A stretch of 64,000 bases of DNA from Opitutaceae bacterium (GTDB lineage: Bacteria > Verrucomicrobiota > Verrucomicrobiia > Opitutales > Opitutaceae): contig JANQRT010000022.1 of assembly GCA_028284385.1 (NCBI GenBank), positions 62,001 through 126,000 of the forward strand. The letters are read 5' to 3'. The first letter of the stretch is position 1. Each line of letters opens with the position of its first letter. Both the position numbers and the translations under genes were made by a program. Below are positions 44,835 through 54,223 of the stretch, piece by piece. The notes under the pieces were generated by a model. That model did not search any database, was not told the DNA's origin, and saw nothing but the letters and a program-made list of their open reading frames with translations.

Positions 44835-47800
44835 ATGAAATACCATAACAAATACCGATTGCTAGCAATGTCGATAGCAGTCGCAATCCCCAGCGTTAAT
44901 CTGTGCGCCCAAGATTCAACCGGGGGAGAAGAGGAGGAAAATGTGTTCACCCTCTCCCCTTTCCAAGTGGACGGCTCCAGAGATGATGGATATCGAGCCG
45001 AATCGGCCACTGCCGGTAGTCGCTTGAACACGGAACTCAAAGACATTGCGGCATCCGTTTCGGTCTTAACCGAAGCCTTCATGGACGACCTTGGAGCCAC
45101 CGATTTAGTTTCCGCGCTAGAGCAAGTCGCAGGAGCAGAGACAAATGCGCTGACCGATCAAACCTCGGATCGAATAGTAGGCGGTGATGGATACACTGGC
45201 AACGACTTTGGCGACCCGAATTCCTCCGAAGCCTCTATCCGTGTTCGTGGACTAGGCCAAGCTTCTAAAACGCAGGGATTCCTCCCGGTAATCATTGGCG
45301 GAGACCGTTATAACGTTCAACGTGCCGAATTTCTCCGTGGACCAAACTCCATTCTCTTCGGCCTCGGGCAACCCGGTGGCCTAATCAACTATACAGCAAA
45401 GACCGCTCATACTGGAAGGGACATCAACAACTTCAGCTTCGTAACTGACAACTACGGCTCTCTTAGAGGAACGTTCGACGTTAATCGGGCCCTAATCGAA
45501 GATAAACTGGCTTTCCGCGTTGCCGGTAAATGGGGAGACCAGAAATACGATGTAAAGCACGCCCGCGAGCTTGACCGACGTATCTACGCGACTGGTACCT
45601 ACAAACTCACTGAGAACACCACTCTGACAGGTTTCGTCGAGAAAATTGACCGCTACAGTCGCAAACCAAGCTATCGGCCTCTCCATGACAATGTCAGCGG
45701 ATGGCTCTCCGCTTACAACGATTTCTACGCTCAGCAAGTCGCCAGTGGACTCAGCGGTGACGCCCTCGAACAGTCCCTGCTTGACTCTGGTTTCTGGTGG
45801 GATCCCACAGATCCAGGGGTTAGAAACGGTAACGGCTCTCAAAATATGAATCCGGTCCGCCGCGCCACCGGCATTATAGATAGCTCCTTTGATATTGATG
45901 GTGTCGGCACCGGCGTTGCTGCTGGAGAAATTCGAATCGGAGACGATCTAGACGGCAAAGATAATGCCCTTCTCATATACTATGATGGTTCGCAACCGGA
46001 TAGCCCCCTTTTTGGAGGCATTAACCTCTCCGGTACTAGGCTGCCCAACGGCAGTCGTGGTCCAGCCAGTGAACGACGCACCCTTATACGCACCGCGCAT
46101 CCGCTGGAAAATCGCACTGGATTCCTCGATCCGCAAGTAACCAATTCGGATATTTTCCCATTCCACGAGTACGATATCGGGTCATTGCCAGGCAACTACC
46201 GCGACGAAGAAGACGAGAAGATAGGATTCTCCCTCGAACAAAAAATAAACGACAACCTCTACCTTTCAGTCTCGGGTATGAAGGAAGACTACACGGCTGA
46301 GCTTAATTTTCCTATCATCGCCCAAACGCGCGCCATTCAATTGGATAACAACCGCTACATGCTTTTCCTGGATGAAAATGGCAACAAGGTCGAAAACCCG
46401 AACTTCATGCGCCCTTTCATCTATGGACGCCCACTCGGACTCTATCGCGAGCGAGCAAGCGAAGGATACCAGGCTCAAGCCAACTACGACCTAAACTTTG
46501 CCGAGATGTCAGATCGCTTTTCCTGGCTCGGCAGACACCGTATTACGGGCGTCTACTCCTACGGTTGGCAGGAGAATTTCGAATACCGTTGGCAGACTCG
46601 AGCAGACAACACGGTTCCCGACGTGCTCACATCTGGCCTTCGTACAGGTCGTGAGGATAACTTCAATGACGCAGGGCGACGTGTCTACAATCTCTGGTAC
46701 ATAGGTGATCCGGTTCAGGCGGGCGATACATCTCTCAACATCAACGCGGTACCGTCCAATATCTACGCTCAAGACCAGGATCTCACCTACAATTACTGGA
46801 GTGGGGTCAATACGATCAGCTCCTCGACAACTCCAATCCAGCTTCGCCGCAATTCGATCGATCGTGGCAACTACAGTGAGCAAATTAATAAGGGCATGAG
46901 CGGCTCCATCCAAAGTTTCTTCTGGGGCGGCCGAATCGTAACCCTGCTTGGAGCTCGTAGCGACTCCGTTTACCCTTATGTCCTCACCAGCAATACGACG
47001 CCCGAATTCAGCCAATCGATTGGTCGAATCGATCCTAACGATCCAGAGCGTGAGCTTTTCCCCCTCGATATATCTAAAAGCTATTACAATCCAAGAGGGG
47101 ATTCAAATAATCCGCTCGAGGACGTCTCCACTACTACGCAAAGTATCATCTATCATGTATTAAGATACAAGCTACGCTTATTCGCGAACCGTTCGGAAAA
47201 CTTCGACGTTTCCGCTCCACGGACCGACAACTTCGGCAATATCATCGCACCTCAAGGTGGAGAAACCGAGGAGTTCGGAATTGGGGCCACCTTGCTAGAC
47301 AACAAGCTCGACCTCCGCTTGTCCTTTTTTGAAACGGCCCAGGTCAACACGAGCTCAGGAGGGCTTAATTTTCTTGCCTCTATTAGCCTGCCCAATTTCG
47401 AAGGGAATCTATACGAAGCTCTCGAGGAAGCAGGCCGTCTCTCGGAATGGCAGACTTTCAATACAAGTGGTCAGCCTAGCTCCGAACCATATCAGCGCCC
47501 TGAAAACGTCGACGCTACCTTGGACTCTCGATCCGAAGGCTGGGAATTCTCCGGCACTTTCAACCCAAATCAGAACTGGCGATTCAAATTCGACTTAAGC
47601 AAGCTCGAGAATGAAGGCTCTAATGCTGGAGCGCAAATCGACTCCTGGCTTGCCGCAAGAGCCCCGTACTACCTGCCTTTCTTCCAGGAAGGTCTGAGAA
47701 CAGACGGTACGATCTCTGACGAACTCTTCAACGAAGACGGAACGGCGGCGGACGGTACATTGCTACGCCAATTCTTCAACAGCGTTATGCCACGCTACAT

Positions 47801-48296
47801 CGTATCAAAAGAGAACGAGGGTCGGCCAAACCTCGGCATTGCGGAATACACTGCAAAGTTGCTCGCCAATTACTCGTTCACCGATGGCCGCTTCAAAGGT
47901 TTCTCAATTGGAGCAAACTTCATCTGGGAAGATGGCAAGGCAATTGGCTCAAACACAAAGCAAGTTCCCGTCGCTGATTATGTTCCCGAACTTGGGAATC
48001 TCCCGGGCGAGGATTTCTTTGCGACCGTTGGCGATCCTGATGCAACGATATTTGGCGACTCTATTCTAACAGGTGGATTGAAAATTGGATACAGAACCAA
48101 GATCAAGGATGGCAAGATCGACTGGCGTATCCAGCTCAACGCAACTCGTCTTATCGACTCTTCCAACGAAGATGGACTTCGTGTTCGCCGTGTGAATCCA
48201 GAGTCGGCAACCTCCAGTGGTACCGTCATCGATAACAATATCTATTCGCTCGCAGTCCCCACGACCTACGTGCTATCGAATACATTCAGCTGGTAG
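44835..48296 (+). CDS. TonB-dependent receptor (oligosaccharide uptake)
   Basis: 1153 residues. Signal peptide (MKYHNKYRLLAMSIAVAI..., cut near LCA-QD), then VFTLSPFQVDGSRDDGYRAE (Opitutae-type TonB-box region) and a plug domain (AGSRLNTELKDIAASVSVLTEAFMDDLGATDLVSALEQVAG; FLRGPNSILFGLGQPGGLINYTAK is the plug/barrel signature). The remainder is a long barrel with aromatic strands ending in TYVLSNTFSW. It should carry large polysaccharide fragments through the outer membrane with TonB/ExbBD energy. No SusD-like lipoprotein lies nearby, as expected outside Bacteroidetes. It is the last gene of the polysaccharide locus and is closed by a strong terminator. Confidence 0.95.
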   Translation: MKYHNKYRLLAMSIAVAIPSVNLCAQDSTGGEEEENVFTLSPFQVDGSRDDGYRAESATAGSRLNTELKDIAASVSVLTEAFMDDLGATDLVSALEQVAGAETNALTDQTSDRIVGGDGYTGNDFGDPNSSEASIRVRGLGQASKTQGFLPVIIGGDRYNVQRAEFLRGPNSILFGLGQPGGLINYTAKTAHTGRDINNFSFVTDNYGSLRGTFDVNRALIEDKLAFRVAGKWGDQKYDVKHARELDRRIYATGTYKLTENTTLTGFVEKIDRYSRKPSYRPLHDNVSGWLSAYNDFYAQQVASGLSGDALEQSLLDSGFWWDPTDPGVRNGNGSQNMNPVRRATGIIDSSFDIDGVGTGVAAGEIRIGDDLDGKDNALLIYYDGSQPDSPLFGGINLSGTRLPNGSRGPASERRTLIRTAHPLENRTGFLDPQVTNSDIFPFHEYDIGSLPGNYRDEEDEKIGFSLEQKINDNLYLSVSGMKEDYTAELNFPIIAQTRAIQLDNNRYMLFLDENGNKVENPNFMRPFIYGRPLGLYRERASEGYQAQANYDLNFAEMSDRFSWLGRHRITGVYSYGWQENFEYRWQTRADNTVPDVLTSGLRTGREDNFNDAGRRVYNLWYIGDPVQAGDTSLNINAVPSNIYAQDQDLTYNYWSGVNTISSSTTPIQLRRNSIDRGNYSEQINKGMSGSIQSFFWGGRIVTLLGARSDSVYPYVLTSNTTPEFSQSIGRIDPNDPERELFPLDISKSYYNPRGDSNNPLEDVSTTTQSIIYHVLRYKLRLFANRSENFDVSAPRTDNFGNIIAPQGGETEEFGIGATLLDNKLDLRLSFFETAQVNTSSGGLNFLASISLPNFEGNLYEALEEAGRLSEWQTFNTSGQPSSEPYQRPENVDATLDSRSEGWEFSGTFNPNQNWRFKFDLSKLENEGSNAGAQIDSWLAARAPYYLPFFQEGLRTDGTISDELFNEDGTAADGTLLRQFFNSVMPRYIVSKENEGRPNLGIAEYTAKLLANYSFTDGRFKGFSIGANFIWEDGKAIGSNTKQVPVADYVPELGNLPGEDFFATVGDPDATIFGDSILTGGLKIGYRTKIKDGKIDWRIQLNATRLIDSSNEDGLRVRRVNPESATSSGTVIDNNIYSLAVPTTYVLSNTFSW

Positions 48297-48328
48297 GCCG
48301 CCTATACCACTCTGTTCATATCTCAACG

Positions 48329-48361
48329 AAGCCCGCCGCCTCCAATGGCGTCGGGCTTTTT
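48329..48361 (+). terminator. Intrinsic terminator of the TonB receptor
   Basis: Stem AAGCCCG-C-CGCC / GGCG-T-CGGGCTT (one internal C-T mismatch) with loop TCCAAT, followed by TTT. It starts 33 nt after the receptor stop codon. Confidence 0.85.
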
Positions 48362-48699
48362 GTCTTTCCTCCAGATGCAAACAGAACATTCAGAACACGA
48401 AATGGAATGGGTATTCTAAGGGAGCGAACTGCTGGTTTCTCGTTTGAGTTATTCTGCTGTTAGCAGCTCCTGATTTTTCGCGAATGGGATTGCCAGAGAT
48501 GGAGACAGCTCCATCTATATCGCTCCATGCCATTCATTCTCGCTTTGTATAATACAAAAGAGGAATGCGAGCTAAGTCTTTCATATAAGATATTGATCAT
48601 CAATTAGATAAAATATCGGAGAGTACCGAGCGCTAGCGACACTCGAGCGAAGCGAGACACGGGATTAGTCATCCCGCGAAAGAAGCCAGTTCACAGAAC
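48362..48699. other. Intergenic region between receptor terminator and tRNA-Ser
   Basis: No gene is seen. Downstream of the tRNA on the minus strand is a perfect hairpin CGGGAT-N5-ATCCCG at 48660-48676, probably part of the tRNA transcript end although no T-run follows. Confidence 0.5.
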
Positions 48700-48791
48700 T
48701 GGCGGAGAGAGCGGGATTCGAACCCGCGGTACCCTGTGACAGGTACGACGATTTAGCAAACCGTTGCTTTCGACCACTCAGCCATCTCTCC
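48700..48791 (-). tRNA. tRNA-Ser (anticodon GCU), CCA encoded
   Basis: On the minus strand the 5' end is GGAGAGA, paired with TCTCTCC at the 3' end, followed by discriminator G and an encoded CCA (48700-48702). The anticodon arm is ACGGT-TTGCTAA-ATCGT, giving anticodon GCT (reads AGC/AGU). A long variable arm (GTACCTGTCACAGGGTAC) makes it class II, and the T-arm is GCGGGTTCGAATCCCGC. Total 92 nt with CCA. No integrated element is visible beside it. Confidence 0.97.
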
Positions 48792-48984
48792 GGTAGATCG
48801 ATGGGAACTGTGCTTATCTCTTCTTCAATATCAAGCCCGAAAGCGCTCGTCGATTAAGACAGTCAAGGAAGCTGAATTTTGCGGCGAATGATCGAATCGT
48901 TGGAGCTTACTGTGAAAAGCGCATTCTCGACAACCTTTCTGGCTAAACCTTGTCATCATCTCAGTCCTTATCAAACTACACTTT

Positions 48985-50064
48985 ATGTCTCGCTTTGCTG
49001 GAACCTGCGTTCTCTTTGCTTTTATTGGTCTTTTTCTGACCGGGTGCGAGACTACCAAACTTTCCCAAGCGGAAAAAGAGCGTCTGGAAATGGAGAGACG
49101 GATGCGCATCGCTTCTCTGCTGGAAGAAGTGCAGCTAGCAGAGAATGACATCTACGAAACGCTTCACCACCTGTTCCTCTCCGCAGGCGGGATCAAGGAG
49201 AAAGAGACATTTGGATACATTGGAGCTTTTTTCGTAACCAATCGCTTCTACCCGGAAGTATTTGAAGAGGCGCTAGAAGAGCAAGGTATCGATGATCCCA
49301 TTACCGTTCGTCATGTGATTGCCAACTCTCCGGCCGACCAGGCTGGCATCCAGAAAGGGGATCGGCTTGTCGAGATCAATGGGACTTCTCTTCCCGTCAA
49401 AGGCCTGCGGCCTTCAAAGTACGCGATGAATCATTTGAAGAAGGCTTTCAATCCTGGAGAGCCCAATCGGCTTCTCGTTCAGCGGGGAGGGGAGACGCTT
49501 GCGTTCGAGGTCGATCCAATTAAAGCCGCTTATTATAGTCTTATTGTCTGGCCGCATAGCGATGTATTCGCCGAGACTGATGGTAAAGCCCTTTTCCTGT
49601 CGCAGAGCCTTCTCGAATTGGCGGACGATTATAAGCAGTTGTCCTATGTTTGCGCATACGCCGTTGCGAAGGGGGTGATGCGACATGCCAAGATGAAGAG
49701 TTCGAATATGTCGATTGGCTCGATTTTCGATATCGCCGCCTTCATTTATGGAATCAATACGATGGGGGCGTTTGAAAACATGGGACGCAAAGCCCATGCT
49801 TTGGCTTTCGAGGTGGAAGCGGATATGATTGCCCTCTACATCCTAGCGAATGCGGAAATGGATATCAGCGAGTATCCAGCTTTTTGGGAGAAGACCTTGC
49901 CATTCTACAAGCGCGATCGCGGGTTGGCCAAGCTCGATTCCGAACGATTCGAGCATATGCGAAAGACGATTGTCGAGATCGAACAGAAACGGATGAACGG
50001 CGAACCTATTTATCCGACCGAATATTTGTCAGGCGAAGTGGATACAGCTGAAGAATCCTCTTAG
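48985..50064 (+). CDS. PDZ lipoprotein with degenerate M48 peptidase domain
   Basis: 359 residues. N-terminal lipoprotein signal with lipobox LTGC (C21), a short charged helix, a PDZ domain (RHVIANSPADQAGIQKGDRLVEINGTSLP ... LLVQRGGETLAFEV), then an M48-like domain. In close relatives the latter begins FVxGHELAHNxxGH; here the same place reads YVCAYAVAKGVMRH, so the zinc-binding HExxH (positions 225-229, YAVAK) is lost, while the later FEVEADMIALYILANAEMDISEYPAFW block, normally the third-ligand helix, is intact. I infer a non-catalytic scaffold or regulator on the periplasmic face of a membrane. Confidence 0.8.
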   Translation: MSRFAGTCVLFAFIGLFLTGCETTKLSQAEKERLEMERRMRIASLLEEVQLAENDIYETLHHLFLSAGGIKEKETFGYIGAFFVTNRFYPEVFEEALEEQGIDDPITVRHVIANSPADQAGIQKGDRLVEINGTSLPVKGLRPSKYAMNHLKKAFNPGEPNRLLVQRGGETLAFEVDPIKAAYYSLIVWPHSDVFAETDGKALFLSQSLLELADDYKQLSYVCAYAVAKGVMRHAKMKSSNMSIGSIFDIAAFIYGINTMGAFENMGRKAHALAFEVEADMIALYILANAEMDISEYPAFWEKTLPFYKRDRGLAKLDSERFEHMRKTIVEIEQKRMNGEPIYPTEYLSGEVDTAEESS

Positions 50065-50141
50065 ATGCTCTTAAGATTTATTGAGGAAAGCTTGTTGAAA
50101 ATCAGCATTGCAAACGTGCGCCTTGGCCAAAACATGCGTTG

Positions 50142-50921
50142 ATGAAGCTTTACTTTCTGGGCACGGGAACATCGCAAGGTGTGCCGATGATTGGGTGCGA
50201 TTGCGATGTTTGCCGATCCACTGATCCGCGCAACACCCGCTTTCGCACGCATGCCCATGTTGAAATTGGTGGCTTGAATATTCAAATCGATGCGGCGCCC
50301 GAATTTCGGCTTCAGGCTATCAAACATCGAATTCCGAAGATCGATTTCATCATTCTTACGCACGGCCATGCCGACCACATCCTTGGAATGGATGATATGC
50401 GGGTCTATTGCGAAAAGAAAGGCGGGGAAGCTATCACCATCTACACGAATGAAGAGGGAGAGAAGCGGATGCGAAGCATTTTCCACTACGCAATTCGTGA
50501 TCGGGCGGAGATATACGGTTATGCCGCCTTCAAGCTTGTTAGAATGCCGAAGCGACTCGAATTGCCGGAATGCGTCATCCATTCCGTTTTTCAGGATCAC
50601 GGCAGGTTTGAGACGCTAGGGTTGGTGTTCGAGGAAAGGGATACCGGGAAGCGTTTGGCCTACTATACGGATTGCCATTCCGTAAGCGAGAAGGCTGAGC
50701 AGCTTGCGAAAGGGGCCGATGTTGCTGTATTGGATGGATTGAGACAGAAGATGCATGCGTCCCATATGTCCATCGAACAAGCTTGCGACGCCGCCAAAAG
50801 AATCGGGGCGAAGCAGTCTTTTCTCATCCATATGACGCATCATGTGGATCATGAGAAGGTTGACTCCACCTTACCGGATGGCGTCAGGCTTTCCTACGAT
50901 AATCTGATAGTCGAAGTGTGA
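50142..50921 (+). CDS. PhnP-like MBL-fold metallo-hydrolase
   Basis: 259 residues from ATG 50142 (a TTG one codon upstream is also open). The N-terminus MKLYFLGTGTSQGVPMIGCDCDVC with the Cys cluster, and ILTHGHADHILGMDD (HxHxDH metal site), FQDHGRFETLGLVF and LAYYTDCHSVSE are the PhnP/YycJ-type metallo-beta-lactamase pattern. PhnP itself cleaves cyclic ribose phosphates; outside phn clusters the substrate is unknown. It lies 77 nt after the PDZ gene and 118 nt before gcvT on the same strand. Confidence 0.88.
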   Translation: MKLYFLGTGTSQGVPMIGCDCDVCRSTDPRNTRFRTHAHVEIGGLNIQIDAAPEFRLQAIKHRIPKIDFIILTHGHADHILGMDDMRVYCEKKGGEAITIYTNEEGEKRMRSIFHYAIRDRAEIYGYAAFKLVRMPKRLELPECVIHSVFQDHGRFETLGLVFEERDTGKRLAYYTDCHSVSEKAEQLAKGADVAVLDGLRQKMHASHMSIEQACDAAKRIGAKQSFLIHMTHHVDHEKVDSTLPDGVRLSYDNLIVEV

Positions 50922-50923
50922 GT

Positions 50924-50944
50924 CGGCATGTTGCAAACATGCCG
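50924..50944 (+). terminator. Perfect hairpin after the MBL gene
   Basis: CGGCATGTT-GCA-AACATGCCG, a 9-bp perfect stem starting three bases after the stop codon. No T-run follows, so it may be a weak terminator or a 3'-stabilising hairpin rather than a classical one. Confidence 0.45.
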
Positions 50945-51039
50945 CTACTAGAGACGAGACGCATCAGTGCATTAAAAGTCTTTCCAGCTTCATATTTTCC
51001 TTCTTGCGTCGCTCTAGGTCCGACCTTGAATCCCTTTCT

Positions 51040-52140
51040 ATGTCTGAATTGAAGCGGACTCCTCTTTATGAATTGAACAAGGCTCGTGGCGGTCGGATGG
51101 TCGACTTCGTTGGTTGGGAAATGCCTGTCCAGTTCGAGAGTATTGTGGAGGAGCACAAGGCGACGCGTCATGCGGCGGGCTTATTTGATGTCAGCCACAT
51201 GGGAGAAGCTACGGTAAAAGGAAACCAAGCGACGGTCTTTCTGGACCATGCTTTGACCAACGACATCGGTGGTATGGAGACGGGTCGTGTGGTTTATAGT
51301 CTGATGTGCTACGAAAATGGCGGTGTGGTGGACGACCTGCTTGTCTACAAAGAGGGCGACAACGACTACCTGCTCTGTCTCAATGCTTCGAATACAGAAA
51401 AAGATATCGCTTGGCTGCGAAAGGTCGCTGGCGGGTATGATGTCGAGATAGCGGATGTTTCTTCCGAGTATGCTCTTGTGGCGCTCCAGGGTCCCAAGGC
51501 ATTCGATATTCTCTCCCATCTTTCCGGTGCGAACTTGCGAGAACTGAAATACTATTGGTTCTCGCATGAGACGGTCGGAAGCGCGCCCTGTTTGGTCAGC
51601 CGTACAGGATATACTGGTGAAAAAGGCGTCGAGCTCTTTGTTAAGCCATACTATGCCGAAGAGCTAGTTGAGGACATCCTTAGGGAAGGGGAGGGCCTCG
51701 GACTCAAGCTTGCTGGACTAGGCTCTCGCGACAGTTTGCGTTTGGAGGCAGGGTATTCTCTTTACGGTCACGAGATCAGCGAATCGATATCGCCAGTCCA
51801 AGCCAATTTGATGTGGACGGTGAAGCTCAACAAGGAATCGGATTTCATTGGCAAGAAAGCTCTGCTTGAGGAGAAAGCTCAAGGCCGGTCTAAATGTATC
51901 GTATTTTTTAGGACAGGAAGTCGCCGCATCGTTAGGCCGGGAGCGAAGGTGGTTTGCGACGACGGAGGCGGAGGCGAAGTGGTTTCCGGAACTTTCTCTC
52001 CAATCTTAAACGAGGCCATCGGTTCCGCTCTTATCGACGCGCGTTCAGCCAAAGCTGATTGGGCAGTGGATGTGCGTGGAAAAGCGATTCCGCTGATTCC
52101 CGTCAAGCCTCCTTTTATTGACCTAAGGCCACAGGGATGA
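51040..52140 (+). CDS. gcvT: Glycine cleavage system T protein (aminomethyltransferase)
   Basis: 366 residues from ATG 51040 (TTG 51004 in frame but less likely). The N-terminus KRTPLYELNKARGGRMVDFVGWEMPVQF and FDVSHMGEATVKG are the GcvT folate-binding domain; YTGEKGVELFV, GLGSRDSLRLEAGYSLYGHEI and FIGKKALLEEKAQG continue it. It transfers the methylene group from aminomethyl-lipoyl GcvH to tetrahydrofolate, releasing ammonia. Cytoplasmic. It is followed by gcvH after 18 nt, forming an operon. No glycine riboswitch was recognised upstream. Confidence 0.96.
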   Translation: MSELKRTPLYELNKARGGRMVDFVGWEMPVQFESIVEEHKATRHAAGLFDVSHMGEATVKGNQATVFLDHALTNDIGGMETGRVVYSLMCYENGGVVDDLLVYKEGDNDYLLCLNASNTEKDIAWLRKVAGGYDVEIADVSSEYALVALQGPKAFDILSHLSGANLRELKYYWFSHETVGSAPCLVSRTGYTGEKGVELFVKPYYAEELVEDILREGEGLGLKLAGLGSRDSLRLEAGYSLYGHEISESISPVQANLMWTVKLNKESDFIGKKALLEEKAQGRSKCIVFFRTGSRRIVRPGAKVVCDDGGGGEVVSGTFSPILNEAIGSALIDARSAKADWAVDVRGKAIPLIPVKPPFIDLRPQG

Positions 52141-52158
52141 CTGAATCGTATTTAAAAA

Positions 52159-52542
52159 ATGAATATACCTGAAAATCTAAAGTATACTAAGGAACACGAA
52201 TGGATCAAGCTGCTCGATGACGGAGAGGCTGTCGTGGGCATTACTGATTTTGCTCAAAACAGTCTGGGAGATATCACCTTCGTTGAAGTTCCTGAAGCAG
52301 GCGACACCTTTACCGAGGGCGAAGCGTTTGGCGTAGTCGAATCGGTCAAAGCGGCATCGGATTTGTACATGCCGCTTGATGGAGAGGTGCTTTCCGCCAA
52401 TGAAGGACTTGAGGACGCTCCGGAAAAGGTAAATCAATCCCCTTACGAGGACGGTTGGATTGTTAAAATCAAGATTGCCAATCCCGATCAGATCGCAGGT
52501 TTGCTGGACGTGTCTGGCTACCAGGAAATTGCTAAAGACTAA
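52159..52542 (+). CDS. gcvH: Glycine cleavage system H protein
   Basis: 127 residues, normal GcvH length. The lipoylation site is K64 in [32 protein letters not shown] and [23 protein letters not shown] are family signatures. It carries the aminomethyl group between the P, T and L proteins. Translationally close to gcvT. The usual gcvP is not downstream; a sulfatase gene follows after 139 nt, so gcvP must be elsewhere. Confidence 0.97.
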   Translation: MNIPENLKYTKEHEWIKLLDDGEAVVGITDFAQNSLGDITFVEVPEAGDTFTEGEAFGVVESVKAASDLYMPLDGEVLSANEGLEDAPEKVNQSPYEDGWIVKIKIANPDQIAGLLDVSGYQEIAKD

Positions 52543-52681
52543 GCCAGACTGGTTTCGTCTTCCACGATTAAGAACAGCTTAAGCGTTGTTTGTTGGGGGA
52601 AAAGCGCTCTTTTTCCTGCATGACACTGCGTTGTTAATGTCGAGTCTGCAGCAATTGTTCATCCTTTGACTCCAAACCCTT

Positions 52682-54193
52682 ATGAAACGATTTACGCTCC
52701 TTGCGGCAGCTTTTCTTCTTCTCTTTTGTCCACTGGTTGTGGCGAAAGATCGTCCCAATGTGCTTTTCATTGCCATTGACGATCTTAACGACTGGGCCGG
52801 ACCTTTTGGTGGCAATCCTCAATGCAAAACGCCCAACATGGATCGCTTTGCGGACGAGGGGGCAACCGTTTTCATGAATAACCATTGCGCGGGTCCGGTC
52901 TGCGGTCCTTCTCGATCCGCCCTGTTGTCAGGTTTCGCCCCCTACACGACGGGTTTGTATGGCAACAGCCATAACATGTTGGATTCTGAGCTCGTTCAAA
53001 CCCACGCGACTCTGCCTGAATATTTCAACAAGCATGGCTATGCGACTCTTTCCAGTGGGAAGATCTTCCATGCTCATCGTTCGGAAAACGGGTTTGATCG
53101 CGGTCAATGGGCATTCGAAAACTGGGTACAATCCGGAGGCGGATGGGGAGTCGATCAATCTACGCTATATTCCAGACGCAAGGGGATTTTGAACGGAGTC
53201 GTTCAGGAAAATCCGAAATTCGCGGACCCGCATGGGTCTGAATTCGCGTGGGCATCCACCACCAGACCAACGGAAGAGACCAGCGACTATATGACGGCCA
53301 TGTGGGCTGCGGGCGAGTTGCAAAAAGAGTGGGATCGACCTTTTTTTCTAGCGGTGGGCATTTTTCGTCCTCACTTGCCTTGGTACGCGCCACAGGAGTT
53401 CTTCGATATGTATGATCTGGATACGGTCGAGCTGCCAGAGGTTAAGGATGATGATCTTGAGGATATTGTCGATGCCAATGGCAAGCCCTCATTCAAGCCC
53501 AGTTCCGACTACCTTTGGTGTAGAGAGGATGATCATATTTTCAAGGCAGCCGTTCGAGCCTACATGGCTTCGACTTCCTATGCCGATTACTGCTTGGGGA
53601 TCGTTCTCGATGCCTTGAAGGCGAGTCCCCATTATGACAATACGATTGTCTTTATTTGGGGAGATCATGGCTGGCATTTGGGAGAAAAGCTCCGTTTTCG
53701 CAAAGCCTCTATTTTCTCGGAGGCAACCCGGGCTCCTCTCATGGTTCGCGTTCCAGGCATGGACAAGATTCAGAGGGTCTATTCGCCAACCAATCTCCTG
53801 GATATGTATCCAACGCTTGTGGACCTTTGCGGCTTGCCTGAAAAGGAGTTGGATGGAACCAGTTTTGCCAAGCTTCTGCGAAATCCGTCAGCCAAAGGTT
53901 CTGAAGTTACCCTCACGACACGGGGACCGGGCTCGGTAAGCGTTCGCGATCGAAATTGGCGCTACGCTCGCTACCGAGATGGGGCCGAGGAATTGTACGA
54001 TCTCAAAAAGGATCCTATGGAGTGGACGAATCTCATTAACTCCAAGAGTCCGTCAGCCAAACGAGCGAAGAAGAAGCTGGCAAAGCATTTTCCCAAAAGC
54101 TTTGCCGAGCCTATAGAAACTAAAAAGTATCCAAGAGTTGGTGGTCCTGATTTGACGATTAAGGAAAGGCGCGATTTGGCGTTGTTAAAGTAG
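52682..54193 (+). CDS. Type I sulfatase, exported (CGPSR site)
   Basis: 503 residues with a clear signal peptide (MKRFTLLAAAFLLLFCPLVVA). Features: RPNVLFIAIDDLNDW, formylglycine site CGPSR with C74, FFLAVGIFRPHLPWYAPQEFFDMYD, FIWGDHGWHLGEKLRFRKASIF and a C-terminal LYDLKKDPMEWTNLI. The pattern is that of the iduronate-2-sulfatase-like/S1_7-type group, as in the enzyme at 21538, but with a better signal peptide. It stands about 4 kb outside the main locus, convergent with an SSF transporter gene, and may act on the same polymer. Confidence 0.93.
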   Translation: MKRFTLLAAAFLLLFCPLVVAKDRPNVLFIAIDDLNDWAGPFGGNPQCKTPNMDRFADEGATVFMNNHCAGPVCGPSRSALLSGFAPYTTGLYGNSHNMLDSELVQTHATLPEYFNKHGYATLSSGKIFHAHRSENGFDRGQWAFENWVQSGGGWGVDQSTLYSRRKGILNGVVQENPKFADPHGSEFAWASTTRPTEETSDYMTAMWAAGELQKEWDRPFFLAVGIFRPHLPWYAPQEFFDMYDLDTVELPEVKDDDLEDIVDANGKPSFKPSSDYLWCREDDHIFKAAVRAYMASTSYADYCLGIVLDALKASPHYDNTIVFIWGDHGWHLGEKLRFRKASIFSEATRAPLMVRVPGMDKIQRVYSPTNLLDMYPTLVDLCGLPEKELDGTSFAKLLRNPSAKGSEVTLTTRGPGSVSVRDRNWRYARYRDGAEELYDLKKDPMEWTNLINSKSPSAKRAKKKLAKHFPKSFAEPIETKKYPRVGGPDLTIKERRDLALLK

Positions 54194-54223
54194 CATAGTG
54201 AAAAGTCTTCTACGCTTCGGCGT

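Noticed and set aside
48660..48791. tRNA-associated integration (attachment) site
   Set aside because: No direct repeat of the tRNA 3' end and no integrase gene were found in the neighbourhood.
50922..51039. Glycine riboswitch upstream of gcvT
   Set aside because: The leader is short and contains only one simple hairpin right after the MBL gene; no aptamer-like conserved core is visible.
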